DNA of 64,000 bases from Ariolimax columbianus (Eukaryota; Mollusca; Gastropoda; Stylommatophora; Arionidae): assembly GCA_036924085.1 (NCBI GenBank), contig JAVGWX010000013.1, positions 42,911,893-42,975,892 of the forward strand. The letters are read 5' to 3'. Positions 22,721-34,593 of the stretch are shown in pieces. A model generated the notes under the pieces. That model saw only the letters and a program-made list of their open reading frames with translations. It ran no database searches and was not told where the DNA came from. The translations under genes were made by a program, and so were the position numbers. How positions within the stretch are numbered: the first letter of the stretch is position 1; each line of letters opens with the position of its first letter.

Positions 22721-23380
22721 TCTTGGAACAGGAAACTAAATAACTAACTAATTAACTAACTAACTAACTAACTCCTTTTACTGATGGCATTAACATTCAC
22801 ACCTGCTGAAAGGCTGATTAGTGTGGAGTGGTGGATTGGGCTTGACAAGTAGCTGCAGACAAAATCCCTTGTACATCCTAGAGAAACAATGGAGTACAAA
22901 GCTGGATGAGGTCGCTGTAGCTGATAGATAAAGCGCATGCCTCTCATGAAAGGAAATCCTGTAACGGTGGGGTTTTAAACGGCTTATGGTCTCAATGGAG
23001 ATGAGATCAACGCCTAGTCCTTTTTTGAGATTGACAGAAATACAAGGAGATCCTAAATGCACGCTGTGCATGTTAAAGAACACTTGATAGTTGAAAATCG
23101 ATAAGAGAAGACTCTCAACTGCTGTCCTGGCAAAATTATAAAAGTAATGACGTTCCTAAACAATACGTAACCAAGCCCTAGTAAGCCGCTGAACGAACAG
23201 TTGCACAAAAAGAACGTCTCTGGACTTCGGCTACCTGGCAGCAGGTAAACATTTGTCTGCTGAAATACCAGGATTACAAATATTTCAAGCGTGTCTTGTT
23301 TCCCTGAGATCAGAAGAAGATCATAGCTACACTCCCACTAACCCCTCCCTCTCCAAAAATAGGAAGGTAATAAACACATC

Positions 23381-23559
23381 TTACCAAATAATGTCGAGGA
23401 TGGTCATTAAAAGAAGAGCAGCGAAAAGTCCAACACTGACAACTGCAAGAACATACGACCATGCCAGGTCGAAGTCTACTTGGAACGGGCTCATGTTTGG
23501 TCTTATTTGTATCTTTCGATTTATGGGAAACATGATTAAAGGTCCCAAACAGAAGTCAC
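23381..23559 (-). CDS. Claudin/PMP22-like four-pass membrane protein, exon 3 (last visible)
   Basis: Exon follows the acceptor ATTGTTTTAACAG. With the T left from exon 2 it completes Cys133 and codes for residues 134-191: the rest of helix 3 (DFCLGPLIMFP), an extracellular loop of about 22 residues, and helix 4 (YVLAVVSVGLFAALLLMTIL), ending DIIW and TAA. The stop overlaps TG|GTAAGA, a fair splice donor, so a cytoplasmic tail on a further exon is possible. Claudin-type proteins usually carry a short cytoplasmic tail after helix 4. Confidence 0.8.
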
Positions 23560-23654
23560 CTGTTAAAACAATATAATTTAATTTTCATTTGTAATGATAG
23601 CGTAAAGAAATAGGAAAAGAGATAGAACAGACGTTGAGCAAATAAGAGAGTTTT

Positions 23655-23656
23655 AG

Positions 23657-23689
<33 letters not shown>

Positions 23690-24190
23690 CTGATCGCTCC
23701 TCTCAGTGGAAAGCCGATTGGCAACATCTCGCCAGTGTATTCGGTCCTGAGCTTCTCTTTCTGCCTCTCTCAAGGTGTAATCATTTAATCTTAGTTTCTT
23801 CTCACATCCTTTTTTAAATGTATTTTTAGGTCTACCTATTTTTCTGCTTGTCTGAGGATTTCATGTAAGGGCCTGTCTGGCTATGTTGGATGGTGCCTCC
23901 TGTAACATATGTCCTATCCATCCCCATTTTATTCGCTTAATTTTATGTTCCAGTGACTGTTGTTGGCTCATGTCTCATTGGTTGCATTCCTCACCATGTC
24001 CTGTTATGTTATGCCTATTATCCTTCGAAGACACCTGTTTACGAAGAACTTTCGTTTTTGTTACATTGCCTTGGTTGTTTTCAATGGTTCGACTATGCAG
24101 CCGCACCAACTTCATACAGGTGTTGAATATTCTAACTTTGGATTGAATCTTGATTTTGATTTTACTTCTCTAGATCTCTGTATGTTAATA
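23655..24190 (-). pseudogene. LINE RT C-terminal relic, (TTGA)n-tailed family
   Basis: The minus strand reads KWGWIGHMLQEAPSNIARQA, LT-stop-NPQTSRKIGRPKNTF, LREAEREAQDRIHWRDVANR and LSTERSDQF, then a (TTGA)n tail (CAATCAATC on plus, 23656-23686). W-x-IGH-x-L, P-x-NIARQ-x-L and GRPKNT identify an RT C-terminus. Stops and frameshifts mark it as dead. It lies in intron 2 of the claudin-like gene, on the same strand. Confidence 0.75.
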
Positions 24191-24587
24191 TGAGTATCAG
24201 TGGTGACATATTTAAAAAAGAAAACAGTTACAGTAAAGTGGCAAACAGAGGAACGCTATTGGTGTGACCTTATCTAAATAAACTAACTATCTAGCTTCAT
24301 TCACAATAGAACAAACTGGCATAAAGCTACGCATGACAACGCAGAAATATGATGCTAAATTTGAATAAAACCGAAGCATAGAAGGTAATAACAAGGACGG
24401 GAAAATGTCGGAAGGTCTAACATCGGCTACTAATCCAACTCGATTTATTCAAATCTGTATCAGTGAATTCCTCATCATCATCATGTAGCGTGTCATTAGC
24501 AGAACGTCAAACTAATAACAGCATGTCAGGAAAATCCTCGATTCAATGCTAGTTCCCCAGCCTCTCCCAAGGTCGCCAGATGATTCT

Positions 24588-25130
24588 TTCTTTGTCTTTT
24601 TTTTCTTTTTCTTCTTCTTCTTTTTTTTCTTTTTCTTTTTCTTTTTCTTCTTTTTTTTCGCCGTTCGCCTGAAAAAGGCGTTGCGTCGTAATTTACAGTA
24701 AGTTTGTAATATCTGCGCATTTCAGCTAGACACATCCGATTTCAGCTGGCTTTTTCTTTGTTTGTTTGTTTGTACCGGGTTTGAACATTGTAGACTCAAG
24801 GCCCACCTCCACAGAATGGGTCTTAGAAACACCGCCACATGAGATTGCGGAGCACTCAAGCAAACACAAAAACATATTCTGCAGGGCTGCCCCACTTATT
24901 CAGACCAAAGAAGAAGAGGACAAAGGTACTGGGTTTGCCTTCCATCTGCGATCCCTACTCTCTTAGCAATATTGCACTAGTGCAGTTTGTTCCAAGGTTG
25001 TCACTTGGAGGCAGAAAAGTTCTTCTACAGCTCTGGTACGCTGATACTGCTGCAAACAGCCACCTAAGAGTCGAAGGCTGCTCTCTCTGTGCTGCATCTT
25101 CAACCACAGCAGATGATTTGTCTGACCTGT
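24588..25130 (-). mobile_element. SINE family B/A relatives, minus orientation, with poly-purine tail
   Basis: The plus strand starts with a (CTT)n/(CTTTTT)n tract (24588-24660), then GACACATCCGATTTCAGCTG, the complement of the 3' body shared with family A. The segment 24920-25120 matches 28625-28720 and 46258-46350 (TTTGCCTTCC...CCCTACTCTCTTAG). Probably one or two 3'-tailed SINE copies within intron 2. Confidence 0.6.
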
Positions 25131-25282
25131 TAACTTCGCCCACAGATTCTCGTGTACTATTATGCATTGTCGTAATGATTTCATGATAGTTTAACATCTT
25201 GGCAAAGAAGAGAGTTACAGCGTTAGAAACATTATAGAAGGTTCAACACTGCAATTGGCTATTTGGCTTTGCTTGGCCTCGG

Positions 25283-25622
25283 TCGTTCTCTATCGCCCGC
25301 TACCAAAATCCATGAAAATAGCTTTACAAGTAGCAGAATATAGTCCGGAAAACGGAATGCGCTGTGTCATAGTTTACAGCTTGACTGATATTTGTACCTT
25401 TCTGTCCGACACATCCGACTTCAGCAGGAGGTTTTGAGTACCGGGCTAGTCCTCCCTCTTCGATCCCTTATACTTAGTCAGTCTGATATGTTACCGTCTG
25501 TTATCCAGGATCACCGAGGTGTAGAAGGGTCTTGGCAGCTATGGTTCGCTGGCCCTGATGCCAGCAGTTATCTATTTGTTGCTGAGCACTGCAGCTCATG
25601 TGCTGCTTAGCATCTTGATCCC
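25283..25622 (-). mobile_element. SINE family A, minus copy without tRNA head
   Basis: The complement of the family A body is seen from CGCCCGCTACCAAA (3' end) through CCGACACATCCGACTTCAGC and CCAGGATCACCGAGGTGTAG to CAGCATCTTGATCCC. The tRNA-like head and GAA tail are missing. Lies in intron 2 of the claudin-like gene. Confidence 0.75.
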
Positions 25623-26244
25623 AAATCTGCTATTTGATACAAATTGCTCTAATGTAGTCTTCATTTGTGACAATAAGTTCTATTTTTTTAGAGAAAATAT
25701 GAACATGACAACCCACCCAAGGCGTGTTAATTTCTCAACTTGGTAAAATTTATCAAAGGACAAATTAATATGGGTCACATATTTTAATAAAAATTATTTA
25801 ATCTAACTCACAAATAATTATGTATGACAACACGACCAATAAATGGAAAGCTTCATAGAATATTACAACTGTTGGCAAGCCGAAAACGTGATTTCTTTTC
25901 TTCTCCTTCTCCATACGAAAACGAGTTACTTTCTCCTTCATTATTGCATCATGTTTTGGTGGATATTGGTTCTATTGCTCTCATTCAAACCAAGATAACC
26001 AATATACACTACGGACAGGCTCTTGACCTTGATGAATTGCTGGGATTGGTAAGCCATATGTTGGAGAGTCTTCTACTTACAGTGGTTAAATCGCACTGTT
26101 AGTCGCCTCTAACGCCAAACTATGGAAAGGAAGTAATGTCTGGTCTAAGTGCAGGGGGTTACAAAATAATTTGGGCCTAACACCACATTTCCTAACCCCT
26201 AACTGCGTGATGGGATCTTACCAAGACAACGATAAATTACTTAC

Positions 26245-26400
26245 ATGCCAGAAAATAACACATCACAATGGGTAGCTTGACCTTGACATTGTTAGCCAGT
26301 CTCTGTACAACAATTCCAAGAATTGTAAGCACTGCGCCGAGTAGTCCAAACACCAGCCCAACTATGCTCAGTCCGGCTGAAATGAACTGCCACTCGGCGG
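26245..26400 (-). CDS. Claudin/PMP22-like four-pass membrane protein, exon 2
   Basis: Bounded by acceptor GGATTTTCACAG and donor GCAT|GTAAGT. It begins with CC, which completes codon 81 with the final G of exon 1, and ends with T, which starts Cys133, so both phases match their neighbours. It encodes AEWQFISAGLSIVGLVFGLL, GAVLTILGIVVQ (helix 2, about residues 86-112), a short basic turn RLANNVKVK, and the first half of helix 3 (LPIVMCYFLA). The length of 156 bp and the helix-turn-helix layout fit the claudin/EMP superfamily. Confidence 0.88.
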
Positions 26401-26539
26401 CTGTGAAAATCCAAATACGAAGAGGATGTTACTTTATACGTTTATGTACACTCCTAGACAGCCCATGTGAAAAAACCGGCTGCTCAGGATTAAGTAGCAG
26501 GACAAATTATCTCAGTCTCAAATTCTCAACAAGTCAAGC

Positions 26540-27056
26540 ATGCTGAAAATCCACACCCGGCTACAAAACTCCAAGATAAGATGGACAGGACATGTTATTG
26601 GCATGTCCGATGGGCACATTCAGAAGCAGCTGATGTACGATGAGTTTAGAACAGGTATACGCTCGACAGGGAGATAGAACAAAAAAACACTACAAAGACA
26701 CATACAAAATTATTCTGATGAGCTTTGATGTCACCTCCTAGTATACGCTTGAGCAGAAATGTTTCCTCTGATGCGCTAGTGCCACACAATGTGCTCAGAT
26801 AGCTGAGCGGAACATCATTGCCGAGGCTCATTGAAAGCGAGATTTCCGAAAGAACATAATAAACAACATCCCACCAGCCGGCTTTTCACATGTGTGCCCC
26901 AAGTGTGGCAGAGCCTGCCGTACCAGGATTGAATATTTTACCCTCGTTTGAGATCACATCTCGCAGTACGACTCTGATGTTGTCTTCATCTTCGCTTGCC
27001 ATGGGAAACTATTGTTATTATTATCATTATCATTATTATTGTTATTATTATACTAT
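26540..27056 (+). pseudogene. LINE RT C-terminus, zinc finger and (TTA)n-rich tail
   Basis: The plus strand reads KIRWTGHVIGMSDGHIQKQL, then several frame changes, then SHVCPKCGRACRTRI and a DSDVVFIFACHGK block, followed by TTATTATTATCATTATC. It belongs with the relics at 7864-8139 and 61995-62465. It lies in intron 1, antisense to the claudin-like gene. Confidence 0.7.
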
Positions 27057-27349
27057 CATAATAGTCTGAAATGTTGGCGTGACATGGCGATGGACTGAAG
27101 GTGAACTCTAAATTTTAACCAAATGCTCACATGGTATGCGCAACATATATCTGATTACAGCAACAGCTCTGTCCAAAGTCTTCACGTAACAGAACTGTTC
27201 TTACTAAAAGATGATGCGAGGAGCTAGTCTCTGGTGTTAAGACCGGACAGATATGCACGCCATATATGCCATTCATTTAGGAGAAGATTAACTCAGACGT
27301 CATACCTCCTGCTGCCGTCTTATGGGTAATGACACACAGCAGCTAGCGG

Positions 27350-27530
27350 GAATTTTATAGAAACTAGTAGTCTCCTTTCTGAAAGCTAAGGGGCAAGAGA
27401 AGTAGAGGTTGGCCTTCTCAATCATGGCGGACACAGCTTGATATAAAAAACACTGGGATGACGTGGATTGAGGAGTGTATTTGTTAAAAACCAATGATCC
27501 GCAGGGGGCAGTAAGGTTTTGATTGATTAA
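27350..27530 (+). pseudogene. LINE RT C-terminal scrap with TTGATTGA end
   Basis: The frame reads LRGKRSRGWPSQSWRTQLDI, then KNTGMTWIEE, the GKRSRGRP-x-x-x-WRR...TW block of RT C-termini. It closes with TTTTGATTGATTAATG, the tail type of the 12.5 and 23.7 kb copies. Confidence 0.6.
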
Positions 27531-27991
27531 TGATTTTTATTATTTGTGTAAAATGTGTTGTGCTGCATTTTACAATTGGGCTGCGTTTTCTGTATTTTTT
27601 GACGAGACATCAGATCCAGCCAAGTCCTTTTAATTGGGTTAATGTATCATTTATCCAACACCAAGGCAAATATTAAATGGACAACAGACGCTGATATTTT
27701 TGTGAAGTAGACTTTCTGCTTATTCAATTCTTTTCGATTACGTGAAAACAAGTTAATACATTACACCCTAACATGAGAATATATTTTGTGAGGATATCAT
27801 AACTTTTTTTTTTTTTCCCATTCAATTTTCACTTGAATCTTATACTGGGGCAGCAATTCCATCTCATTTGTAAACACATAGTACAGGACTGAGGGGTGTT
27901 AAAGTATCGTGCTTCATGAATATATATTTCCTGTTTAAATATTTAGAATGTATAGAGTTGTTCACTCTTTTACGATTTAACACAGAAATTA

Positions 27992-28295
27992 GAAGTCGCT
28001 GTGGTCGAGAGTTAAAGCATTCGGCTCTCAAAGTGATTTAGGAGTAAACGGTGGACGATCGAGTCACGCACGTTTCAAACGACCCTAGTCACAAGGCAGG
28101 TGGTATCAGAGTGCCTATAACCTGAGTTATCTGCAGTCGTCTGGACGTATGTCTTGCCACTGGTACAAGGTAGCTCAGGACCTAGAGTGAGGTTGATGAC
28201 CAACGCAGTTTCTTCCTCCCCATAATTCAAGTACAGCACAAGTGACATCATCAAGACAAAACCGTCTGATAATGTCACATCCATCGATTGTGATG
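27992..28295 (+). mobile_element. tRNA-Leu/Ser-like SINE (family C), most complete copy
   Basis: Begins GTCGCTGTGGTCGAGAGTTA, with the class II tRNA A-box look, then CATTCGGCTCTCAAAG. The body has CTGCAGTCGTCTGGACGTAT, TTGCCACTGGTACAAGGTAG and CGCAGTTTCTTCCTCCCCAT. It parallels 22437-22720 block by block. Lies in intron 1 of the claudin-like gene. Confidence 0.65.
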
Positions 28296-28467
28296 GACAA
28301 CTAACTCCATTCTATAAAGCTGTCTGGCCTGTGTGAATGTCGAGGAAATGTATTGGAAAGTCTTCTACCATTAGGGGGTTAGATGTGGCTGTTGGTCGCC
28401 TATTACGACATGTGAGCTACAGAAAACAGAATGAGTCATGCAATGCCAGTCAGAAAAATCTGGAAGA

Positions 28468-28725
28468 CATATCAAGATATTTCTTATTTTTCTTCAACTT
28501 TAGTCCTGAAAAGGTCATTGTGACATTCTGTGGCAGTGAAGCTGCTCTATCTGCGTCTTTTGACACGACACATCTGATTTCAGCTGGCTTTTGTTGTTTT
28601 GTGTGTTTGTTTGTTTGTTTGGATATAAGGTTTGCCTTCCCACAGTGGTCCCTATTCTCTTAATCAGACTACACTAGTGCAGCCTGTTTTAGGGCCGCTG
28701 ATAGAGGCAGAAAATGGTTCGATCC
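28468..28725 (-). mobile_element. SINE family B, minus copy
   Basis: The plus strand reads TTGACACGACACATCTGATT, TCAGCTGGCTTTTG, (GTTT)n, then TTTGCCTTCCCACAGTGGTC and CACTAGTGCAGCC. The same blocks in the same order occur at 46125-46350 and 24588-25130. Confidence 0.6.
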
Positions 28726-28849
28726 TCATGATGCAAGGCAAAGGCAAAGGCCGCCGTCCATCGTAGACGATGATGGCATAATTAATTTTGCTAGCGATAT
28801 TTTTAGTAAGGATTAACTGCACTACTTTTTATCCTCACTCTCTTGTCTC

Positions 28850-29016
28850 GTGCCGCCCGACCCAAGTGGCAAGTCAAGGACAAGACGACTAGGTGGCGGC
28901 TACGAGACACAGGTAATTCCGCATCAAGCACCAGTGAAAAAGACGGCGGAGTCCGGAGTCGAACCCACACCACCTGATCACGAGGCCGACGGCTTTACAA
29001 TTTCGCCACGGAATCC
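28850..29016 (-). mobile_element. tRNA-headed SINE, minus orientation
   Basis: The minus strand begins GGGGATTCCGTGGCGAAATT and carries the B box GGTTCGACTCC about 52 bp from the start (near 28955-28965). The spacing and head length of about 70 bp are tRNA-like, but the acceptor stem does not close and more repeat-like sequence follows, so a SINE head is preferred over a functional tRNA gene. Confidence 0.6.
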
Positions 29017-29230
29017 CCATGATGCAAGCGAGCATAAATCAGTCGATGACTGCTCTCAGCTTATTCACTGTGATGCACTTAAATCTCCATCAACATTTGT
29101 TAGGACAAAAGTGATATTAATAGTAAGTGAGATCTCTTATAACGTATAATTGGGAATGTAGTGATTCGTTATGTCACAAGACATAGTAGAATTTGATTAT
29201 GGCACATTTTAAACAATGTCGTGCTACCGA

Positions 29231-29400
29231 ATTTGGTTGTGTCGGACCGAAATGTGCAAATGTCAGTCTAGCTGTAAACTAGCGATACAACGCACTCATG
29301 TTCTCCGGACTCTATCCTGCTGCTTGCAAAGCCCTGTTCAGGGCTTGGTAGCGCGAGATTGAGAATAAACTAACAAGAAGAAGAAGAAGAAAAAGAAACA
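29231..29400 (+). mobile_element. SINE family A, 5'-truncated copy with GAA tail
   Basis: Contains TGTCGGACCGAAATGTGCAA, GCTGTAAACTAGCGATACAA, GGGCTTGGTAGCGCGAGATT and a tail AAGAAGAAGAAGAAAAAG. Only the last 150 bp of the body remain. Confidence 0.75.
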
Positions 29401-30880
29401 AATTCGTGACGAAATCTCTTGTTTGGACGTTCAAACTGGCTGTGTGATCACTAGTTCATGGTACATCAGATACTCGAACTTAAAACAGGTTCAGACATGG
29501 TGTCGAAACTCGAAAATTGTCAGAACTGAAAACACTTATTTTTTTTCTCCTATTTAGCGATTTGTTCCCAAACAACCCATGACCTTCCTAAACCCGAATG
29601 TCAGAGTCAATCACTTTCTTCCATGTTTGATGAGGTCTGCTTCTCTCGTCCTTTTGCCGTATGGTAACCATAACAACGATTTCCATGTAATGATATAAGA
29701 ATGTGCCCTTAATAATGGGTTTCCTATCCACTAGAGAACGGGCTGTTGTGTTCAATAGTTCGACATAGGTGAACGTTTTCTATTTCACGGCAGTGTAACA
29801 GTTCCCGCCGGAGCAGAGAGTTTAGGACAGGGGTGATGTGGTTACTGATAACAAATGTACCTGAATGCGTGTCAAGGTCACTCACCGTCTCAACAAGGGA
29901 GAGCGGAGTTGGGGCAAGGAATGTGGACAGGTGGGAGCTGACCACTGGCCTTCCGATTTGGGTGGGGAGAGAGTGATTGACGGCCGGATTGGCGGCGGGG
30001 CTTGCTGCGAGAGAGTGAGTGACAGGTGTGCAGGGTGTTTCGTTCCAATAAGACTGAATGTGGCCATCCCCTGAGACCCATTGGTCAAGCTCTGACTTTG
30101 CTTGAGGATATATAACTCGAGACAAAGTTTAGCTCAGCAGGCTGGATGGAGAGGAGAGGAGGGGATGAGTGAATGTAGATAGGAGTCTGGTTTAGCTCAC
30201 CGACTTAGAAAGAGGAGTGATTGAAAGACTGTTGGACGAATGTTAGTGATAGAACATGATCGCTCAAATAGGTGTGTGAGTTTTGTATTAATAGATAATC
30301 TGAACGTTGTGTTGTAAGCAGGACACAATGTGAACGAGTATGGTAATGAATGATGGGGATTTGAGTGAGGAAGAGTTTTTGATAAGGTGTGTTGAGGACG
30401 CAGTTAAGGCGAGGTGTGTGTGATGTAATTGCAAGGCAATAGAACTGGGTTTTAGATAGTTGGGAATTCCAGCAATAGCTAATGCTTACAATTTCCGTTT
30501 TAGTAATATGTATATTAACATTTATATAATAATAGAATACTTAGTTAAGATGATTTGTATGGTGTTTGTAATTCCACTACTCATTTGTATGATATGAGTA
30601 TTATGTAATAAATATGCCACCTGCTGTGTGATATGTCATTTACTGAGTGTGGTCATGAATGATGTGGATGAGTGTGATAGTGTTCTAAGTTAGAATTACG
30701 GCCAGGGCAAACGTGAGGTCTGTTACAGCAGTAACCAGGCAGTAAAACAAATTAAGAATAATTTCATGGACAATCTGGATTAATACAGTGGGCAACGGGA
30801 ACAACGGGTCGCAGTGTATTTAGCGAAATGTGACAGACGAAAAGTAATGATGACATAACTAAACTACATAGGTGAGAACA
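29401..30880. other. No gene firmly supported
   Basis: Intron 1 sequence. A 133-residue minus frame at 29724-30125 ends in NSLLRRELLHCREIENVHLC and is rich in Pro, Ser and Thr upstream; I do not recognise it and see no splice or start support. The rest is AT-rich with no motif. Confidence 0.35.
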
Positions 30881-30884
30881 ATCC

Positions 30885-31135
30885 TTATATTTCAGTTCCG
30901 AACAGGACACATTAGAGTCAGTAGCCACTTGAACCGGATCAATCCCCAGCACCTGCCCTTGTGCAGACATTGCTTTCACCCTGATGAAACAGACATTTAC
31001 TCATTGAGTGCAAGGCGCTTGCGGACATGAGGACAAGATTCTTACAAGCACTGCCGAGAATTGCGAACACAGTGAACGGAGCAGTGAAACAACTGAACAA
31101 GACCTGTATCTATATAAGAATGACATTGGGCTGCC
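30885..31135 (+). pseudogene. I-group LINE C-terminus (post-RNase H finger), copy 1
   Basis: The plus frame reads IFQFRTGHIRVSSHLNRINP, LCRHCFHPDETDI and, after a 1-base slip, LLIECKALADMRTRFL. RTGH...HL, C-x2-C, then H/E-C and an R-rich end is the conserved tail after RNase H in I-group LINEs. A second copy is at 49365-49640. It differs from the (GAA)n-tailed subfamily. Confidence 0.65.
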
Positions 31136-31204
31136 AAGAGCAGGCTTGTTCAGCAGCTGTGGGATAAGAACAACATACTATTTGAGTCGTTATCATGCGT
31201 ATCA

Positions 31205-31640
31205 TCATCATCAATGGCCGTCACTCCTTTCTGGGGAACAGGCCATTGACAACCCACCACCATCAAGTTTGGTCTTGAGCTGCCCTTTATGTCTCTTTCA
31301 AGTTGATGACCACGGACCGAAGTTCCTATTCATAGCGTCTACTTTAGGTGTTTCTCGGTATACCCCTCTTTCTCGTCCCCTGTGGATTCCATGTCAGAAC
31401 CTGTCTTGCAACGTTTAATGGTGTTAACTGTAACGTGTGTCATATCCGAGCCCGTTTCCTATGTTTGATGTGTTGCTCCTCGGGTTGTTGTTCACTCCTT
31501 TCCCATATGTCTTTATTCCTCACCATATCTTGCCAGACTTTACCCATTATCCTCCCTAGTCATTGACTGACGAATGACTGGAGGGCCTTTGTGATTCTCC
31601 AAGTTTCAGCTCTCAACAGGAGTACTGACTTGGCATTAAT
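31205..31640 (-). pseudogene. LINE RT C-terminal relic
   Basis: The minus strand reads LLLRAETWRITKALQ, LGRIMGKVWQDMVRNKDIWE, LNVARQVLTWNPQGTRKRGI and VVNGLFPRKE, with stops between, and ends in an (ATG)n stretch. This is the same RT family as 23655-24190 and 40610-41375. Located in intron 1. Confidence 0.65.
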
Positions 31641-32034
31641 GAAGGTCTGTACATTGTTCGCCCTAATCGTGTATACATTTTCGAAATACAATTTTGTAAC
31701 TGAAAGACACACTGTGCCAGTTGGAGATATGTCGTTAAGTGTCGTATCTTCGAATTGACTGTTACAGGCAGAGAAGTTATGTCGTAAGTCGAAACGTGAT
31801 AAATAGCGTAAAAGTGGTTAGATATCTTGGTTCTCACAACAAATGTATCGAGTTCGCACAATGGCAGTGACGCGCTCCATTCTCATTATTCGCCATTTTG
31901 CCTCCCGAAAGATGGTTGCTTGTAAAGGTAGTCTACATAAAAACATTTCATAAGCTATTACAGTGATGTTTCACGTAGGAAAATCCTCACATGAAGTCAT
32001 TGTCAGCACTATGCACACCAGAATACCATACTAG
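31641..32034. other. No gene seen
   Basis: Unique AT-rich intronic sequence before the 20-bp array. Confidence 0.4.
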
Positions 32035-33560
32035 TTATCGGAACAAGAACACAATACTAGGAACAAGAATACAATACTGGGAACAAGAATACAATATAGG
32101 AACAATAATACAATACTAGTTGTAGTAACAAGAATACAATACTAGTTATCGGAACAAGAATACAATACTAGGAACAAGAATATAAAACTAGGAACAAGAA
32201 TATAAAACTAGGAACAAGAATACAAAACTAGGAACAATAATACAATACTTGGAACAAGAATACAAAACTAGGAACAAGAATACAATACTAGGAACAAGAA
32301 TACAATACTAGTTATCGGAACAAGAATACAATACTAGTTATCGGAACAAGAATACAATACTAGGAACAAGAATACAATACTAGGAACAATAATACAAAAC
32401 TAGGAACAAGAATACAATACTGGGAACAAGAATACAATACTAGGAACAAGAATACAATACTAGGAACAATAATACAATACTTGGAACAAGAATACAAAAC
32501 TAGGAACAAGAATAAAATACTAGGAACAAGAATACAATACTAGTTGTAGTAACAAGAATACAATACTAGTTATCGGAACAAGAATACAATACTAGTTATC
32601 GGAACAAGAATACAATACTAGGAACAAGAATATAAAACTAGGAACAAGAATACAATACTGGGAACAGGAATACAATACTTGGAACAAGAATATAAAACTA
32701 GGAACAAGAATACAATACTAGGAACAAGAATACAAAACTAGGAACAAGAATACAATACTGGGAACAAGAATACAATACTTGGAACAAGAATACAAAACTA
32801 GGAACAAGAATACAAAACTAGGAACAAGAATACAATACTAGGAACAAGAATACAATACTAGGAACAAGAATACAATACTAGGAACAAGAATACAATACTA
32901 GGAACAAGAATACAATACTTGGAACAAGAATACAATACTTGGAACAAGAATACAATACTAGGAACAAGAATACAATACTTGGAACAAGAATACAATACTA
33001 GGAACAAGAATACAATACTTGGAACAAGAATACAATACTAGGAACAAGAATACAATACTTGGAACAAGAATTCAATACTTGGAACAAGAATACAATACTT
33101 GGAACAAGAATACAATACTTGGAACAAGAATACAATACTTGGAACAAGAATACAATACTTGGAACAAGAATACAATACTTGGAACAAGAATACAATACTA
33201 GGAACAAGAATACAATACTAGTTGTAGTAACAAGAATACAATACTTGGAACAAGAATACGATACTAGTTGTAGTAACAAGAATACAATACTTGGAACAAG
33301 AATACAATACTAGTTGTAGTAACAAGAATACAATACTTGGAACAAGAATACAATACTTGGAACAAGAATACAATACTTGGAACAAGAATACAATACTAGT
33401 TGTAGTAACAAGAATACAATACTTGGAACAAGAATACAATACTAGTTGTAGTAACAAGAATACAATACTTGGAACAAGAATACAATACTTGGAACAAGAA
33501 TACAATACTTGGAACAAGAATACAATACTAGTTGTAGTAACAAGAATATTATACTAATTA
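32035..33560 (+). repeat. 20-bp minisatellite of 1.5 kb with 26-bp variants
   Basis: The unit GGAACAAGAATACAATACTA (last two bases often TT) repeats about 70 times. Longer variants replace GG with GTTGTAGTAAC or GTTATCGG. The 3' part (32840-33200) is the most homogeneous, the 5' part the most mixed. Open frames on both strands are by-products. It lies in intron 1 of the claudin-like gene. Confidence 0.97.
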
Positions 33561-34055
33561 CAGGAACAGGAAAACAATTGGTCTAGAAATAAAATTGCAA
33601 AGCCTTATTAAAAATGATCAGCCGTTATCTTATCAAGTAAACCATGAGGATCCCGAGGAGCAACGAATACAGCCCAAGTATTTCATAGTCTACTGCAACG
33701 AGTTGGTTTGGAGCTATGGATATCATCATGTAAGCATTTCAGCAGAACCAAGTTTAGACTGGCTGATGTTTGGACTAATCTACGCAGAATTCTTCGAATC
33801 GTTCTAGTGTCTACAAATGTCAAGGTCAGGCTGGCTGCCGTGCTGTGCTATTTTCTGTCACATCAGTAATTAATTGTTGTGTTGGGGCCTTGCAAGAACA
33901 GATTAGGACCAGTCTCCTTATGAGCATTCCGTAAGGCGCCGCTAAAACGGGATGTGCTTAGGTTAACAGCCTCGTCGTGTAAAATAAATGTATACAGCAA
34001 CCGCACATGCATGCAGTCCCGGATGCAATGCTAAGCTAAGCAAAAACTACATGAG
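33561..34055. other. No gene seen
   Basis: Unique intronic sequence. A 70-residue frame at 33595-33807 is not recognised. Confidence 0.4.
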
Positions 34056-34057
34056 AG

Positions 34058-34375
34058 AGTCTAACAATCTGCAGAGGCCCCATAATCTGCAGAGGTCCAA
34101 TAATCTGCAGAGGCCCCATAATCTGCAGAGACCCCACACTCTGCAGAGGCCCCATAATCTGCAAAGGCCCCATATTCTACAGAGACCCCACAATCTGCAG
34201 GGGTCCCATAATCTGCAGAGGCCCCATAATCTGCAGAGACCCCACAATCTGCAGGGGTCCCATAATCTGCAGAGGCCCCATAATCAGCAGATGCACCCTA
34301 ACTGCAGAGGCCAAATAATCTGCAGAGACCACACAATCTCCATAGGCCTCACAATCGGCAGAGGCCCCAAAATAT
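34058..34375 (+). repeat. 18-bp minisatellite
   Basis: The unit AATCTGCAGAGGCCCCAT, with GACCCCAC and GGGTCCCAT variants, repeats about 17 times. It gives NLQRPH repeats in one plus frame. Lies within intron 1, about 220 bp from exon 1. Confidence 0.95.
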
Positions 34376-34414
34376 CTTCAATCTTTTCTCCTTTAGCAGT
34401 TTGCCCTGTTGCAG

Positions 34415-34545
34415 CCTGTTAGCCAGGATCAACACATGGAGGCGTAGAAGGGTCTTGAAAACTCTGATTCGTTGGCCCTGACGCTAGCAGTCAGCTATTG
34501 GCCACTGACCACTGCATGTCGTACACCGCTCAGCATCTTCGTGGC
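34415..34545 (-). mobile_element. SINE family A, short minus fragment
   Basis: The complement of the family A middle: GCCAGGATCAACACATGGAG, then GTTGGCCCTGACGCTAGCAG and CGCTCAGCATCTT. Confidence 0.65.
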
Positions 34546-34593
34546 AGCAAATATGTAACAAGCTTACAAACTACACAATCTTACAGCACTCAC

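Noticed and set aside
28945..29016. Possible tRNA gene on the minus strand
   Set aside because: The GGTTCGACTCC box is good, but the acceptor stem does not close and repeat-like sequence follows directly; treated as a SINE head.
29724..30125. 133-residue open frame as a host gene
   Set aside because: No recognised motif, low-complexity Pro/Ser composition, no splice or expression evidence; left as unassigned.
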